Below are positions 33,190 to 41,095 of a DNA stretch of 64,000 nucleotides, piece by piece. The stretch's first letter is position 1. Each line of letters opens with the position of its first letter. A program made the position numbers and the translations under genes. The notes beneath the pieces were generated by a model. It did not search any database. It saw nothing but the letters and a program-made list of their open reading frames with translations, and was not told where the DNA came from. Origin of the DNA: CALXOD01 sp964402715 (GTDB lineage: Bacteria > Verrucomicrobiota > Lentisphaeria > Victivallales > Victivallaceae); the NCBI GenBank assembly GCA_964402715.1, contig CAYODJ010000011.1, positions 3,610-67,609 of the forward strand. The letters run 5' to 3'.

Positions 33190-33918
33190 ATGCAAGATGA
33201 TTCCTTCCTGCGTATTCCGAACTGGTATCCGACTCTGGCGTCCCATACTTTTCTGACCACTTTCGTCCGTCTCAGAAAGGAGGCGGTGTCCGCCCTCGCC
33301 GAGGGCGTCAAGGAAGGCGGCAGGAAGCGCCCGGAAGTCAGGGACGCCATCGAATCGCTGCGGCAGCCCATGAAAGCCATCCCCGGCAACTGCTTCACTG
33401 CGGTGGATGTATGCGCGCCGACCGACACGGAACGTTTCGCGCTGAAGCGCGGAGCCGTGTTTTCGCCGGAGAGCGCATGGCGCTATCTGGCGGAGAGCAA
33501 GAAAGTGCGCGCGGCCGCGGCCACCGGCAGGGTGGAATACGTCTGCCTGCGCCCGTTCCGCCGCATGAACCGCACGAGGGAGTTCCGGCTGTTCATACTG
33601 GACGGGGAACTGAACGCCATGAGCCAGTATCACCTGATCCGGCATTTCCGCCGTCTGGAAGGCGTCAAGCAGGATTACTGGAATCTGGCCGAGAAGTTCG
33701 TCGGCTCCGTCAGCTGGCTGCTGCCCGTGCGGACGCTGGTCATGGACATCTACGTCACCAGCGAACGCCAGATCCTGATTGTGGATCTCAACCCGTGGGG
33801 CGGCGACACCGACCCGCTGATGCTGCGCAGCTGGAACAGAGACTGGAGCAAGCCCGCCGGCATCGTGCTCATGCCGCCGCCCACGCGCATCTCGGGCGAA
33901 GTCAAAGTCTCTTTCTGA
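33190..33918 (+). CDS. Cdc123/D123-like ATP-grasp protein
   Basis: This 242-residue protein matches the D123 pattern of eukaryotic Cdc123, an ATP-grasp protein that chaperones eIF2 assembly. It has NWYPTLASHTFLTTFVRL at residues 11-28, then VCLRPF, EFRLFILDGELNAMSQY (131-147), the metal and nucleotide-binding MDIYV (Asp186) and IVDLNPWGGDTDPL with Asp199 and Asn201, then the terminal W-rich segment. Bacteria have no eIF2, so a peptide- or protein-modifying ligase activity, as proposed for other bacterial members, is the better guess. The ATG follows GAGAGGTGG. It is the last gene of the TIGR04073-like/OmpH/membrane-protein operon. Confidence 0.82.
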   Translation: MQDDSFLRIPNWYPTLASHTFLTTFVRLRKEAVSALAEGVKEGGRKRPEVRDAIESLRQPMKAIPGNCFTAVDVCAPTDTERFALKRGAVFSPESAWRYLAESKKVRAAAATGRVEYVCLRPFRRMNRTREFRLFILDGELNAMSQYHLIRHFRRLEGVKQDYWNLAEKFVGSVSWLLPVRTLVMDIYVTSERQILIVDLNPWGGDTDPLMLRSWNRDWSKPAGIVLMPPPTRISGEVKVSF

Positions 33919-34045
33919 CGCGCGCACGCCCCCGACGCGGCTGCGGAATCACGCGCGACGTCCGGTCGTCGCGGCCGGAAATTTCCGCGCCGCCGCGGCG
34001 TCCCGGGGACAGGGATTCCAGCTTCCGTCCGGAATCCGGTTTCAC

Positions 34046-34080
34046 CGCGCCGTCGCCGGGTTGGTCTCGCCGACGGCGCG
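34046..34080. terminator. Hairpin between convergent Cdc123-like and araC-like genes
   Basis: CGCGCCGTCG (34046-34055) pairs perfectly with CGACGGCGCG (34071-34080). A smaller stem, GGATTCC/GGAATCC, lies at 34013-34037. Neither is followed by a T-tract, so these are probably weak bidirectional ends. Confidence 0.4.
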
Positions 34081-34082
34081 AA

Positions 34083-34973
34083 TCAGGCTCCGCGCCCTCT
34101 GCGATAGAAAAGCGGCGAGACGCCGATATGCCGTTTGAAATGCGCCGAGAATTCGTAGACCGAGGAGTATCCCAGAATCTCCGAGATCTCCGTTATCGTC
34201 CGATGCCTGTCCTGCAGCATGGCGGACGCGGCGTCCAGCTTCCTCCGTATCCGATATTGCCACGGGGAGACGCCGATTCTAGCCTTGAACGCCTTGCGGA
34301 AATGCTCGTATCCCCAGCCGTGGCCGGCGCAGAACTCGTGCATGTCCACGGTCCCGGCGAAATCGCTCCCGAGTATCCGGCAGGCGAGTTCGATGACGCT
34401 CTCCGTCTCACGGCGCGGCAGGATCGCCTCCGCGTTGCGCTGACAGCGCAGCAGGAGATCCATCGCCATCACCGTCAGCCCGCCCAGGGAATCCTCGCCG
34501 GCGTCCCGCAGGGCGTGAATCAGCCGCCAGACGCGCTGCATCAGATCCGGAGCGTTGTCCACTCTCTGCACGGGACGATCCGTGCGCACCAGCCGCATGG
34601 CCCGCAGCGACTGATAAAGCAGCGGACCGCATTCGACATACGCCTCCACCCAGCCGCTGCCCGCCTCAATGCTGTTGCTGTGGGCCGTCCCCGGCTGCCG
34701 CTGAAACGAGAAACCGGCGTCCAGCCGGTACTGCCGCCCCCGTTCATCCGTGTAAATTCCCCGTCCGTGCAGAACGATCACCACGACGTAGCGCGGCGAG
34801 ACAAAGTTCGAGAAATCAACTCCCCCCTCCTTGCGGATGATTCCCGCGCCCACGCCTTCGAGAGAACCGACGGCTCCCATGGATCGGAAGACCATGACGG
34901 TTCCGGCATGTTCGGCGTCCGGACATCGCGGAAGGATCGCATTATTACCATTTTGCATATCCGTTAATCCCAT
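34083..34973 (-). CDS. AraC-family transcriptional regulator
   Basis: This 296-residue regulator has an N-terminal cupin-like sensing domain (~45-140, with VVVIVLHGRGIYTDERG and FQRQPGTAHS). The C-terminal double helix-turn-helix spans ~195-293: MHEFCAGHGWGYEHFRKAFKARIGVSPWQY, then ITEISEILGYSSVYEFSAHFKRHIGVSPLFYR. It is divergent from lacZ, with 105 bases between the two starts, and is almost certainly its activator, responding to a galactoside or other sugar. The start at 34973 fits a strong promoter at 35031-35059. Confidence 0.93.
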   Translation of the reverse strand: MGLTDMQNGNNAILPRCPDAEHAGTVMVFRSMGAVGSLEGVGAGIIRKEGGVDFSNFVSPRYVVVIVLHGRGIYTDERGRQYRLDAGFSFQRQPGTAHSNSIEAGSGWVEAYVECGPLLYQSLRAMRLVRTDRPVQRVDNAPDLMQRVWRLIHALRDAGEDSLGGLTVMAMDLLLRCQRNAEAILPRRETESVIELACRILGSDFAGTVDMHEFCAGHGWGYEHFRKAFKARIGVSPWQYRIRRKLDAASAMLQDRHRTITEISEILGYSSVYEFSAHFKRHIGVSPLFYRRGRGA

Positions 34974-35002
34974 AAAACCTATTCCCTTCCGACGGGAAAC
35001 GA

Positions 35003-35038
35003 CCTATATTCCTCCCGTGCCGGCCGTGTTAATATAGG
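35003..35038. promoter_or_regulatory. Inverted repeat carrying the lacZ -10 and araC -10 elements
   Basis: CCTATATT (35003-35010) and its exact reverse complement AATATAGG (35031-35038) flank 20 bases. The left arm supplies TATATT for rightward transcription of lacZ but has no -35 hexamer, as expected of an activator-dependent promoter. The right arm is the -10 of the leftward araC promoter. The two promoters therefore face each other. Confidence 0.5.
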
Positions 35039-35059
35039 CCGGGCCACGTCGGGAATCAA
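35031..35059 (-). promoter_or_regulatory. Promoter of the araC-like gene
   Basis: On the minus strand TTGATT (35059-35054), exactly 17 bases, then TATATT (35036-35031). Transcription would start near 35024 and cross the lacZ core promoter. Confidence 0.55.
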
Positions 35060-35078
35060 CACTGGAAACGGAGCCATC

Positions 35079-38000
35079 ATGAACCTGAAACTGGACGAAT
35101 TGATCTATCAGAGCCCCGAGTGCGTCGGCATGAACAGGGAGCCGAACCGGTCGCCTGTCTTCCACTTCCCGGCCGAGAGGGACGCGCGCCGCGCGGGAAA
35201 GTCGCGCGGACCGTGGTACATGAGTCTCAACGGAAAATGGAAATTCAGCTATTTCGACAAACCGCAGGCGGCGCCCGAGAATTTCATGGATCCCGCCGCC
35301 GACGACTCCGGCTGGCGGACCATCGACGTCCCCGGCTGCTGGGACATGCGCGGCTACGACCGCCCCCATTACACCAACATCCAGATGCCCTGGACGGAAC
35401 TGCCGCCGAAAGTGCCGTCCGAGCGGAACCCAACGGGCGTCTACCGCAGGACATTCAGCATTCCCGAGAACTGGTCGCGCCGGCGCGTCGTGCTGCACTT
35501 CGACGGAGTGGAATCCTGTTTTGCGGTCCACGTCAACGGAACGGGTGCGGGAATGAGCAAAGATTCGCGGGGAGCCACGGAATTCGACATAACGCGGCTG
35601 GTCAGACCCGGCGAAAATCTGATATCCGTGCTGGTGGTCAAATGGTCCGACGGCTGCTTCGTCGAAGATCAGGATCAGTGGTGGCACGCCGGAATCGTGC
35701 GCGGCGTCTATCTCTACTCCACCGGCCGCGATCACATCTCCGACGTCAAGATCACGGCGACGCTCGACGACACATTCACCGACGGCGTTCTCGAAGTCGA
35801 CGTTCAGACCGGACACGACGGCAAGCCCGGGCGCGGATCTTCGCCGTCTCTCACCGTCCGCGTGTACGACGACAGGGACATCCTTGTTTTCGAGCGGAGC
35901 GTGGAATGCGGCCGCCACCCCTCCATGCCTTACATCTGCGATTACCGCAGGCTGCATACACGTCTGTCCGCCGTGCTGCACAACGTCTCCGCATGGAGCG
36001 CCGAAACCCCCGTTCTGTACACGCTGACCGCGACGCTCTACGACGCGGAGCGCACGGAGCTGGACTCGGTGTCGCAGCGGATCGGATTCCGCACGGTGAC
36101 GGTGGAGAAACGCCGGCTTCTGGTCAACGGTCAGCCCGTGCTGATCCGCGGGGTCAACCGCCACGAGCATGACGACGTCGACGGACGGACCGTCTCGCCG
36201 GAACTGACGGAACGGGATCTGATCCTGATGAAACGGTTCAACATCAATGCAATCCGCACGTCGCACTATCCCGACATGCCGGAGTTCTACGACCTCTGCG
36301 ACGAATACGGGTTCTACGTCATCGACGAGGCCAACCTGGAGAGTCACGCCTTCTACAACGATCTGACCAACAATCCGGCGTGGGTCGCCGCGTTTTCCGA
36401 CCGCGCCATGCGGATGGTCATGCGCGACAAGAATCACCCCTGCGTCATCCTCTGGTCTCTCGGCAACGAGTCGGGGGCCGGCCCCAACCACGCGGCCATG
36501 GCGGGATGGATTCGACATTACGACCCGTCGCGGCCGATTCACTACGAGGGGGCGATCCGGCGCGACAGCGACAGATTCGAGGCGGACGCGAGTCTCACCG
36601 ACATAATCAGTCCGATGTACCCGCACGTCGACCGTATCGTGGAATGGGCCGAGAACATGACCGACGACCCGCGCCCGCTGATCATGTGCGAATACTCCCA
36701 CGCGATGGGCAACAGCAACGGCGGACTCAAGGAGTATTTCGACGCGTTCGAGAAATATCCCTGTCTGCAGGGCGGATTTATCTGGGAGTGGCTGGATCAC
36801 GGCATCCGCATCGGCGAAAAGGACGGCAGGACGATCTGGGGCTACGGCGGCGATTTCGGAGATGCTCCGTCCGATTACAATTTTGTGGCGGACGGACTGG
36901 TCTGGCCGGATCGAACGGCGCATCCCGCCCTGTACGAATTCAAGAAACTGGCGCAGGAGGTGGCGTTCGAAGAAGTGGACGCCGGGACGGGACGTTTCCG
37001 CGTCATCAACCGCAGATACTTCAAGAATCTCTCCGACGTCCTCATACTCTACGAACTGAGCGTCGACGGCAGAACCGTGCGGAAAGGGACGGTCGGCGTC
37101 TTCGCGCTGCCGCCGCGCCCGCGCCGCGCGGGCGGATCCGTGCCGGGCGGGGCCGAAAACGGAAATCCATCGTCCGGCGGCAACGCGGCGACTTTTCAGA
37201 TTGATCTGCCGCACCTCAATCCCGTCGAACGCCAGGAATGCTTTCTGACCCTCCGCGCGGTTCTCAGAGAGGACTCCGGATGGGCGGAAGCCGGCTTCGA
37301 GATCGCATGGGAACAGTTCAAGATGCCATTCACGGCGACCGGGCGGAACCCGGTGAGGCTTGCGGCCGGAGGCGACGTCGGGATTGACTTCAGCGGCGAA
37401 AAATCTTTCCTGAGCATGAACGGACATCCCCTCGTGCTCGACCTGCCCGAGCTGAACATCGTGCGCGCCCCGACGGACAACGACGGACTGAAGATCACCA
37501 TGCCCGCCGAGATGGCGCATCCCGAGGAATGGAGCAGGACGAAGCCGCTGTACAGATGGGAGAAGGAGCTGGGAGTCTACTCTTTCCGCAAGGTGGATCA
37601 GTCCATATCCGAAAACGCGCGGGAACATGCGACGACAGTCAGTTCGACATGGCGGGGGGACGTGCTGGATGACTGCATTCTTCTTCAGGAGACAATAACC
37701 TCCGGATCGGACGGAGTCGTCAGATTCGAGAACACGTTCACAATCGGCCGGCGTCTTGACGATCTGCCACGCATTGGTCTGCTCCTGAAACTCCCTGCGG
37801 ATTTCGCCAAGGTGACATGGTTCGGACGAGGCCCCCAGGAGAATTACCGCGATCGCAAATCCGGATATCCGGTGGGTCTCTACAGCTCCGACGTCGACGC
37901 GATGCACGTTCGCCACATCATGCCTCAGGAGAACGGACAGAGGACGGAAGTCCGGTTTCTCGCTCTGAGCAACGGCGGAGGTCAAGGCGTCCTGATTGCC

Positions 38001-38270
38001 GCGCCGGATCAGATGGAATTCTCGGTCAGCAGGTATTCGACGAGGATGCTCTACGGAGCCCTGCATGATCACGAGCTGACGCCCGACGACTGCATCCATC
38101 TGAAGCTCGACCTCTTCCAGCGGGGACTCGGCACTCACTCCTGCGGACCGGACACGCTTGAAAAATACAGGTGCCGTCCCGGAGTTTACACGTTCCGTTT
38201 CCACATCTACCCGTTTTCGGAATTCCCGACCGGGCTTTCCGAAACGGCGCGGGCCGTAAGCGGAACATGA
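35079..38270 (+). CDS. lacZ: Beta-galactosidase, glycoside hydrolase family 2 (LacZ type)
   Basis: This 1063-residue enzyme has the full five-domain LacZ layout: sugar-binding jelly roll, immunoglobulin-like domains, TIM barrel (~345-640) and a C-terminal Bgal_small_N domain. The acid/base is Glu464 in GNESG and the nucleophile Glu538 in MCEYSHAMGNS. RTSHYPDMPEFYDLCDEYG and DEANLESH mark the barrel entrance. The late WFGRGPQENY motif is diagnostic of true LacZ rather than beta-glucuronidase. There is no signal peptide, so it is cytoplasmic. GGAG precedes the ATG by six bases. No sugar transporter is adjacent. Confidence 0.96.
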   Translation: MNLKLDELIYQSPECVGMNREPNRSPVFHFPAERDARRAGKSRGPWYMSLNGKWKFSYFDKPQAAPENFMDPAADDSGWRTIDVPGCWDMRGYDRPHYTNIQMPWTELPPKVPSERNPTGVYRRTFSIPENWSRRRVVLHFDGVESCFAVHVNGTGAGMSKDSRGATEFDITRLVRPGENLISVLVVKWSDGCFVEDQDQWWHAGIVRGVYLYSTGRDHISDVKITATLDDTFTDGVLEVDVQTGHDGKPGRGSSPSLTVRVYDDRDILVFERSVECGRHPSMPYICDYRRLHTRLSAVLHNVSAWSAETPVLYTLTATLYDAERTELDSVSQRIGFRTVTVEKRRLLVNGQPVLIRGVNRHEHDDVDGRTVSPELTERDLILMKRFNINAIRTSHYPDMPEFYDLCDEYGFYVIDEANLESHAFYNDLTNNPAWVAAFSDRAMRMVMRDKNHPCVILWSLGNESGAGPNHAAMAGWIRHYDPSRPIHYEGAIRRDSDRFEADASLTDIISPMYPHVDRIVEWAENMTDDPRPLIMCEYSHAMGNSNGGLKEYFDAFEKYPCLQGGFIWEWLDHGIRIGEKDGRTIWGYGGDFGDAPSDYNFVADGLVWPDRTAHPALYEFKKLAQEVAFEEVDAGTGRFRVINRRYFKNLSDVLILYELSVDGRTVRKGTVGVFALPPRPRRAGGSVPGGAENGNPSSGGNAATFQIDLPHLNPVERQECFLTLRAVLREDSGWAEAGFEIAWEQFKMPFTATGRNPVRLAAGGDVGIDFSGEKSFLSMNGHPLVLDLPELNIVRAPTDNDGLKITMPAEMAHPEEWSRTKPLYRWEKELGVYSFRKVDQSISENAREHATTVSSTWRGDVLDDCILLQETITSGSDGVVRFENTFTIGRRLDDLPRIGLLLKLPADFAKVTWFGRGPQENYRDRKSGYPVGLYSSDVDAMHVRHIMPQENGQRTEVRFLALSNGGGQGVLIAAPDQMEFSVSRYSTRMLYGALHDHELTPDDCIHLKLDLFQRGLGTHSCGPDTLEKYRCRPGVYTFRFHIYPFSEFPTGLSETARAVSGT

Positions 38271-38610
38271 CACATGCCGCAGTTGACGAAGGCACGATCC
38301 ACCGGACGAGGCCGCCCCGGCGAAAACCCGCCGACACGCGGTCCCGGCCCGCTCGTCCGCCCGTGACGGATGCCGGGGATGACTCGGAAGCGGTTCAGTT
38401 CCGGTCCGGTCCGAAAGCCTCGGAACATTTCCGCGTCCGCCGCGGCTACTGTCGGAATAATTTGACGTTTTTTTGAAATTCCGGCTTTAAAACGGCGGGT
38501 GATGGAGTATAAGTCATTCAGACGGGCCGGCGCCGGCGGCACAGGAATGATTGCGGACATCCGGTCCGGACGCCGCGGACGCCGCCGAATCCAAGGAAAG
38601 GATGAAGTTT
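38271..38610. other. Intergenic region between lacZ and floA1
   Basis: About 340 bases. The first ~190 bases are GC-rich with no recognisable gene. The last ~150 contain an AT-rich patch with a promoter candidate and the AAGGAAAGG ribosome site of floA1. Confidence 0.5.
38462..38490 (+). promoter_or_regulatory. Candidate promoter of the floA operon
   Basis: TTGACG (38462-38467) followed after 17 bases by CTTTAA, or after 18 by TTTAAA, within a T-rich stretch. The -10 match is poor. Confidence 0.35.
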
Positions 38611-39513
38611 ATGGGATGGGGAGTGTGGGGATTTTTCCTGCTGGTGCTGGCGGCGCTTGGACTTCTGTGGCTGTTTCTGGTGGTCATTCCCGTGCGCCAC
38701 TGGATAGCCGCAATCTGTTCCGGAGTGCCGGTGGGCATCTTCTCGCTGATCTGCATGCGCCTGCGCCAGGTGCCTCCTCAGCTGATTGTCGACGCCATGA
38801 TCCAGGCGCACAAGGCCGGAATCGCGCTTTCGGCCGACACTCTGGAGGCGCATTTCCTCGCCGGCGGCAACGTCATGCGCGTGGTGGCGGCGCTGGTGGC
38901 GGCCGACAAGGCGAACATCGACCTGTCGATTCAGCGCGCGACCGCCATCGACCTGGCCGGGCGCAATGTTCTGGACGCCGTCAAGATGTCGGTCAACCCG
39001 AAGGTCATCGAGACTCCTGAGGTCGCGGCCATGGCCAAGGACGGCATACAGGTGAAGGCCGTTGCCAGGGTCACGGTGCGCGCCAACATCGACCGCCTGA
39101 TCGGCGGAGCCGGCGAACAGACCATCCTGGCGCGGGTCGGCGAGGGCATCGTCACCACCATCGGTTCCGCCGACAGTCACAAGCAGATTCTTGAAAACCC
39201 CGACATGATTTCAAAGACCGTGCTGAAGAAAGGTTTGGATTCCGGGACGGCTTTTGAAATCCTCTCCATCGACATCGCCGATGTGAACATCGGAAAAAAC
39301 ATCGGCGCCCAGCTTCAGACCGACCAGGCCAACGCCGACAAGAACATCGCGCAGGCGAAGGCGGAGGAACGCCGCGCCATGGCGGTCGCGCAGGAGCAGG
39401 AGATGCTCGCGCGCATCAGCGACATGCGCGCCAAACTGGTGGCGATGGAGGCGCAGGTTCCGCTGGCGATCGCCAAGGCTTTCCGCAGTTCATCGCTGAA
39501 GATGGACAACTGA
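38611..39513 (+). CDS. floA: Flotillin-like protein FloA, copy 1
   Basis: The protein is 300 residues from the ATG at 38611, nine bases after AAGGAAAGG; an ATG at 38602 touches that site and is less likely. Two hydrophobic stretches (~5-29, ~33-50) form a membrane hairpin, followed by the YqfA/FloA form of the SPFH domain. The C-terminal helix contains EERRAMAVAQEQEM. Characteristic blocks are LSADTLEAHFLAGGNV, AIDLAGRNVLDAVKMSVNPKVIETP and IDRLIGGAGEQTILARVGEGIVTTIGS. FloA organises membrane microdomains and affects secretion and signalling. A closely similar copy follows after 35 bases. Confidence 0.93.
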   Translation: MGWGVWGFFLLVLAALGLLWLFLVVIPVRHWIAAICSGVPVGIFSLICMRLRQVPPQLIVDAMIQAHKAGIALSADTLEAHFLAGGNVMRVVAALVAADKANIDLSIQRATAIDLAGRNVLDAVKMSVNPKVIETPEVAAMAKDGIQVKAVARVTVRANIDRLIGGAGEQTILARVGEGIVTTIGSADSHKQILENPDMISKTVLKKGLDSGTAFEILSIDIADVNIGKNIGAQLQTDQANADKNIAQAKAEERRAMAVAQEQEMLARISDMRAKLVAMEAQVPLAIAKAFRSSSLKMDN

Positions 39514-39548
39514 ACCGGCACGTAAACCGAGACGGAGGCGACATAGAT

Positions 39549-40529
39549 ATGATCGGACTTATTGGTTTCAGCATGATCCTCGTTATACTCGCTGCTGTTT
39601 TTGTCCTCTTCGTGGTGGTCATCCCGATACCGCTGTGGATCGCGGCGATTTTCTCCGGGGTCTGGGTCAGCGTGTTCAGCCTGGTGGGCATGCGGCTCCG
39701 CCGCGTGCCGCCGCAGATAATCCTGTCGGCCCTGATTCAGGCGCGCAAGGCCGGACTGGTGGGCGTCAACTCCAACCTGCTGGAGGCGCATTATCTGGCC
39801 GGGGGAAACGTGTTCCGCGTGATCCTGGCTCTGGTGGCGGCCGACAAGGCGGGCATACCGCTGTCGTTGTCGCGCGCCACCGCCATAGACCTCGCGGGAC
39901 GCGACGTGCTGGAGGCCGTCAAGATGTCGGTCAACCCGAAAGTCATCGAAACGCCCATGGTGGCGGCGGTCGCGCAGGACGGAATTCAGCTGCAGGCGAT
40001 CGCCAGAGTGACGGTGCGGGCCAACATAGATCGGCTGGTCGGCGGCGCCGGCGAGGAGACCGTGCTCGCCAGAATCGGCGAGGGCATAGTCACCACCATC
40101 GGTTCGGCCGCGAGCCATAAGATGGTTCTGGAAAATCCCGACATGATTTCCAAGACGGTGCTGAAAAAGGGTCTGGACTCCGGAACCGCCTTTGAGATTC
40201 TCTCCATCGACATCGCCGATGTCGACGTGGGAAAGAACATCGGCGCGGAACTGCAGATGACTCAGGCCAATGCGGACAAGGACATCGCACAGGCGAAGGC
40301 GGAGGAGCGCCGCGCCGCCGCCATCGCGCTGGAACAGGAGATGAAGGCGAAAATCAGGCAGATGGAAGCCGACCTGGTCGCCGCCGAAGCGGAGGTGCCG
40401 CTTGCGATTGCCGACGCCCTTTCCGCCGGACGCCTAGGCGTAATGGACTATTACCGCATGAAGAACATCATAGCCGACACCGACATGAGACAGACGATCG
40501 CCAAACCGACGTCTCCTGGCGCGAAATGA
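39549..40529 (+). CDS. floA: Flotillin-like protein FloA, copy 2
   Basis: This 326-residue paralogue of the preceding gene is nearly collinear across the whole SPFH domain (LDLAGRDV-type, VNPKVIETP, RANIDRL, GGAGEETVLARIGEG). It differs mainly in the N-terminal membrane hairpin and in a C-terminal extension of ~25 residues with LGVMDYYRMKNIIADTDMR, which is the ending of ordinary FloA proteins. GGAGG precedes the ATG by ten bases. Copy 1 lacks that ending, so copy 2 is the more canonical protein and copy 1 a shortened tandem duplicate. The two may form mixed oligomers. Confidence 0.93.
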   Translation: MIGLIGFSMILVILAAVFVLFVVVIPIPLWIAAIFSGVWVSVFSLVGMRLRRVPPQIILSALIQARKAGLVGVNSNLLEAHYLAGGNVFRVILALVAADKAGIPLSLSRATAIDLAGRDVLEAVKMSVNPKVIETPMVAAVAQDGIQLQAIARVTVRANIDRLVGGAGEETVLARIGEGIVTTIGSAASHKMVLENPDMISKTVLKKGLDSGTAFEILSIDIADVDVGKNIGAELQMTQANADKDIAQAKAEERRAAAIALEQEMKAKIRQMEADLVAAEAEVPLAIADALSAGRLGVMDYYRMKNIIADTDMRQTIAKPTSPGAK

Positions 40530-40544
40530 GGCGGCCGGCAGAAA

Positions 40545-41024
40545 ATGAGCAATAATTCATCGGGCGGTCTGCCGCAGAATCTGCTGCTGCTCGTCATTAC
40601 GGCGGCCGCGTGCCTGGCCAGAAAATACATGAGTCAGGGCGGAACAAAGCCGCGCTCCGGAGATCCCCGCCGCGTCCCCCGTCCCGCGCACCCGTTTCCC
40701 CGCCGCCGGCCGGAACCGCGGCGGCGCGACGCGTGTTCACCGTCGGACGTCTCCGCGCCGGGCGCTCCTGACGGAGCGGCGCCCGTACGCCCGGACGATA
40801 TGAAGGGGAAAGAGAAGTCCGCCGCCGAGGTGCGCACGGACGGTGCGCCTGAGGCGGCCGTCGCGCCCGACAGACCGGATGCGCCGGGTACGGAGCCGCG
40901 CGGAACGGCATGTCCTACGGAAACCGGCGGCGCCGGCACGTACGCCGAACTGATGCTCGACCACGGACGGACGGCGATGATCCTGACGGAGATTCTCGCG
41001 CCTCCCAAGGCGCTTCGCAAGTGA
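40545..41024 (+). CDS. Small membrane protein with Pro/Arg-rich linker, third gene of the floA operon
   Basis: This 159-residue protein starts 15 bases after floA2. It has one N-terminal transmembrane helix (~12-27, NLLLLVITAAACLARKY). A disordered Pro/Arg/Ala/Asp-rich segment (~35-130) leads to a compact predicted helix at the C-terminus with the ending AMILTEILAPPKALRK. That tail looks like a conserved short motif, whereas the linker looks free to drift. The arrangement suggests a tethered adaptor presenting its tail to a partner, perhaps at FloA microdomains. I do not recognise the family. Confidence 0.65.
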   Translation: MSNNSSGGLPQNLLLLVITAAACLARKYMSQGGTKPRSGDPRRVPRPAHPFPRRRPEPRRRDACSPSDVSAPGAPDGAAPVRPDDMKGKEKSAAEVRTDGAPEAAVAPDRPDAPGTEPRGTACPTETGGAGTYAELMLDHGRTAMILTEILAPPKALRK

Positions 41025-41095
41025 ATCACCGGACGCGGCGGCCGGCGGCGCGGCGCCGTCCGGCTTCGATCGGATCTTCTGCGGAAAGCTCCGGC

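Noticed and set aside
35004..38273. A 1089-codon open frame opposite lacZ
   Set aside because: It is a mirror of a strongly recognisable LacZ; its translation is Arg/His/Val-rich with no domain. Long antisense frames are expected in GC-rich codon-biased DNA.
41029..41063. GC-rich hairpin CCGGACG/CGTCCGG after the floA operon as a terminator
   Set aside because: The stem is only 7 bp with a long mismatched interior and no T-tract.
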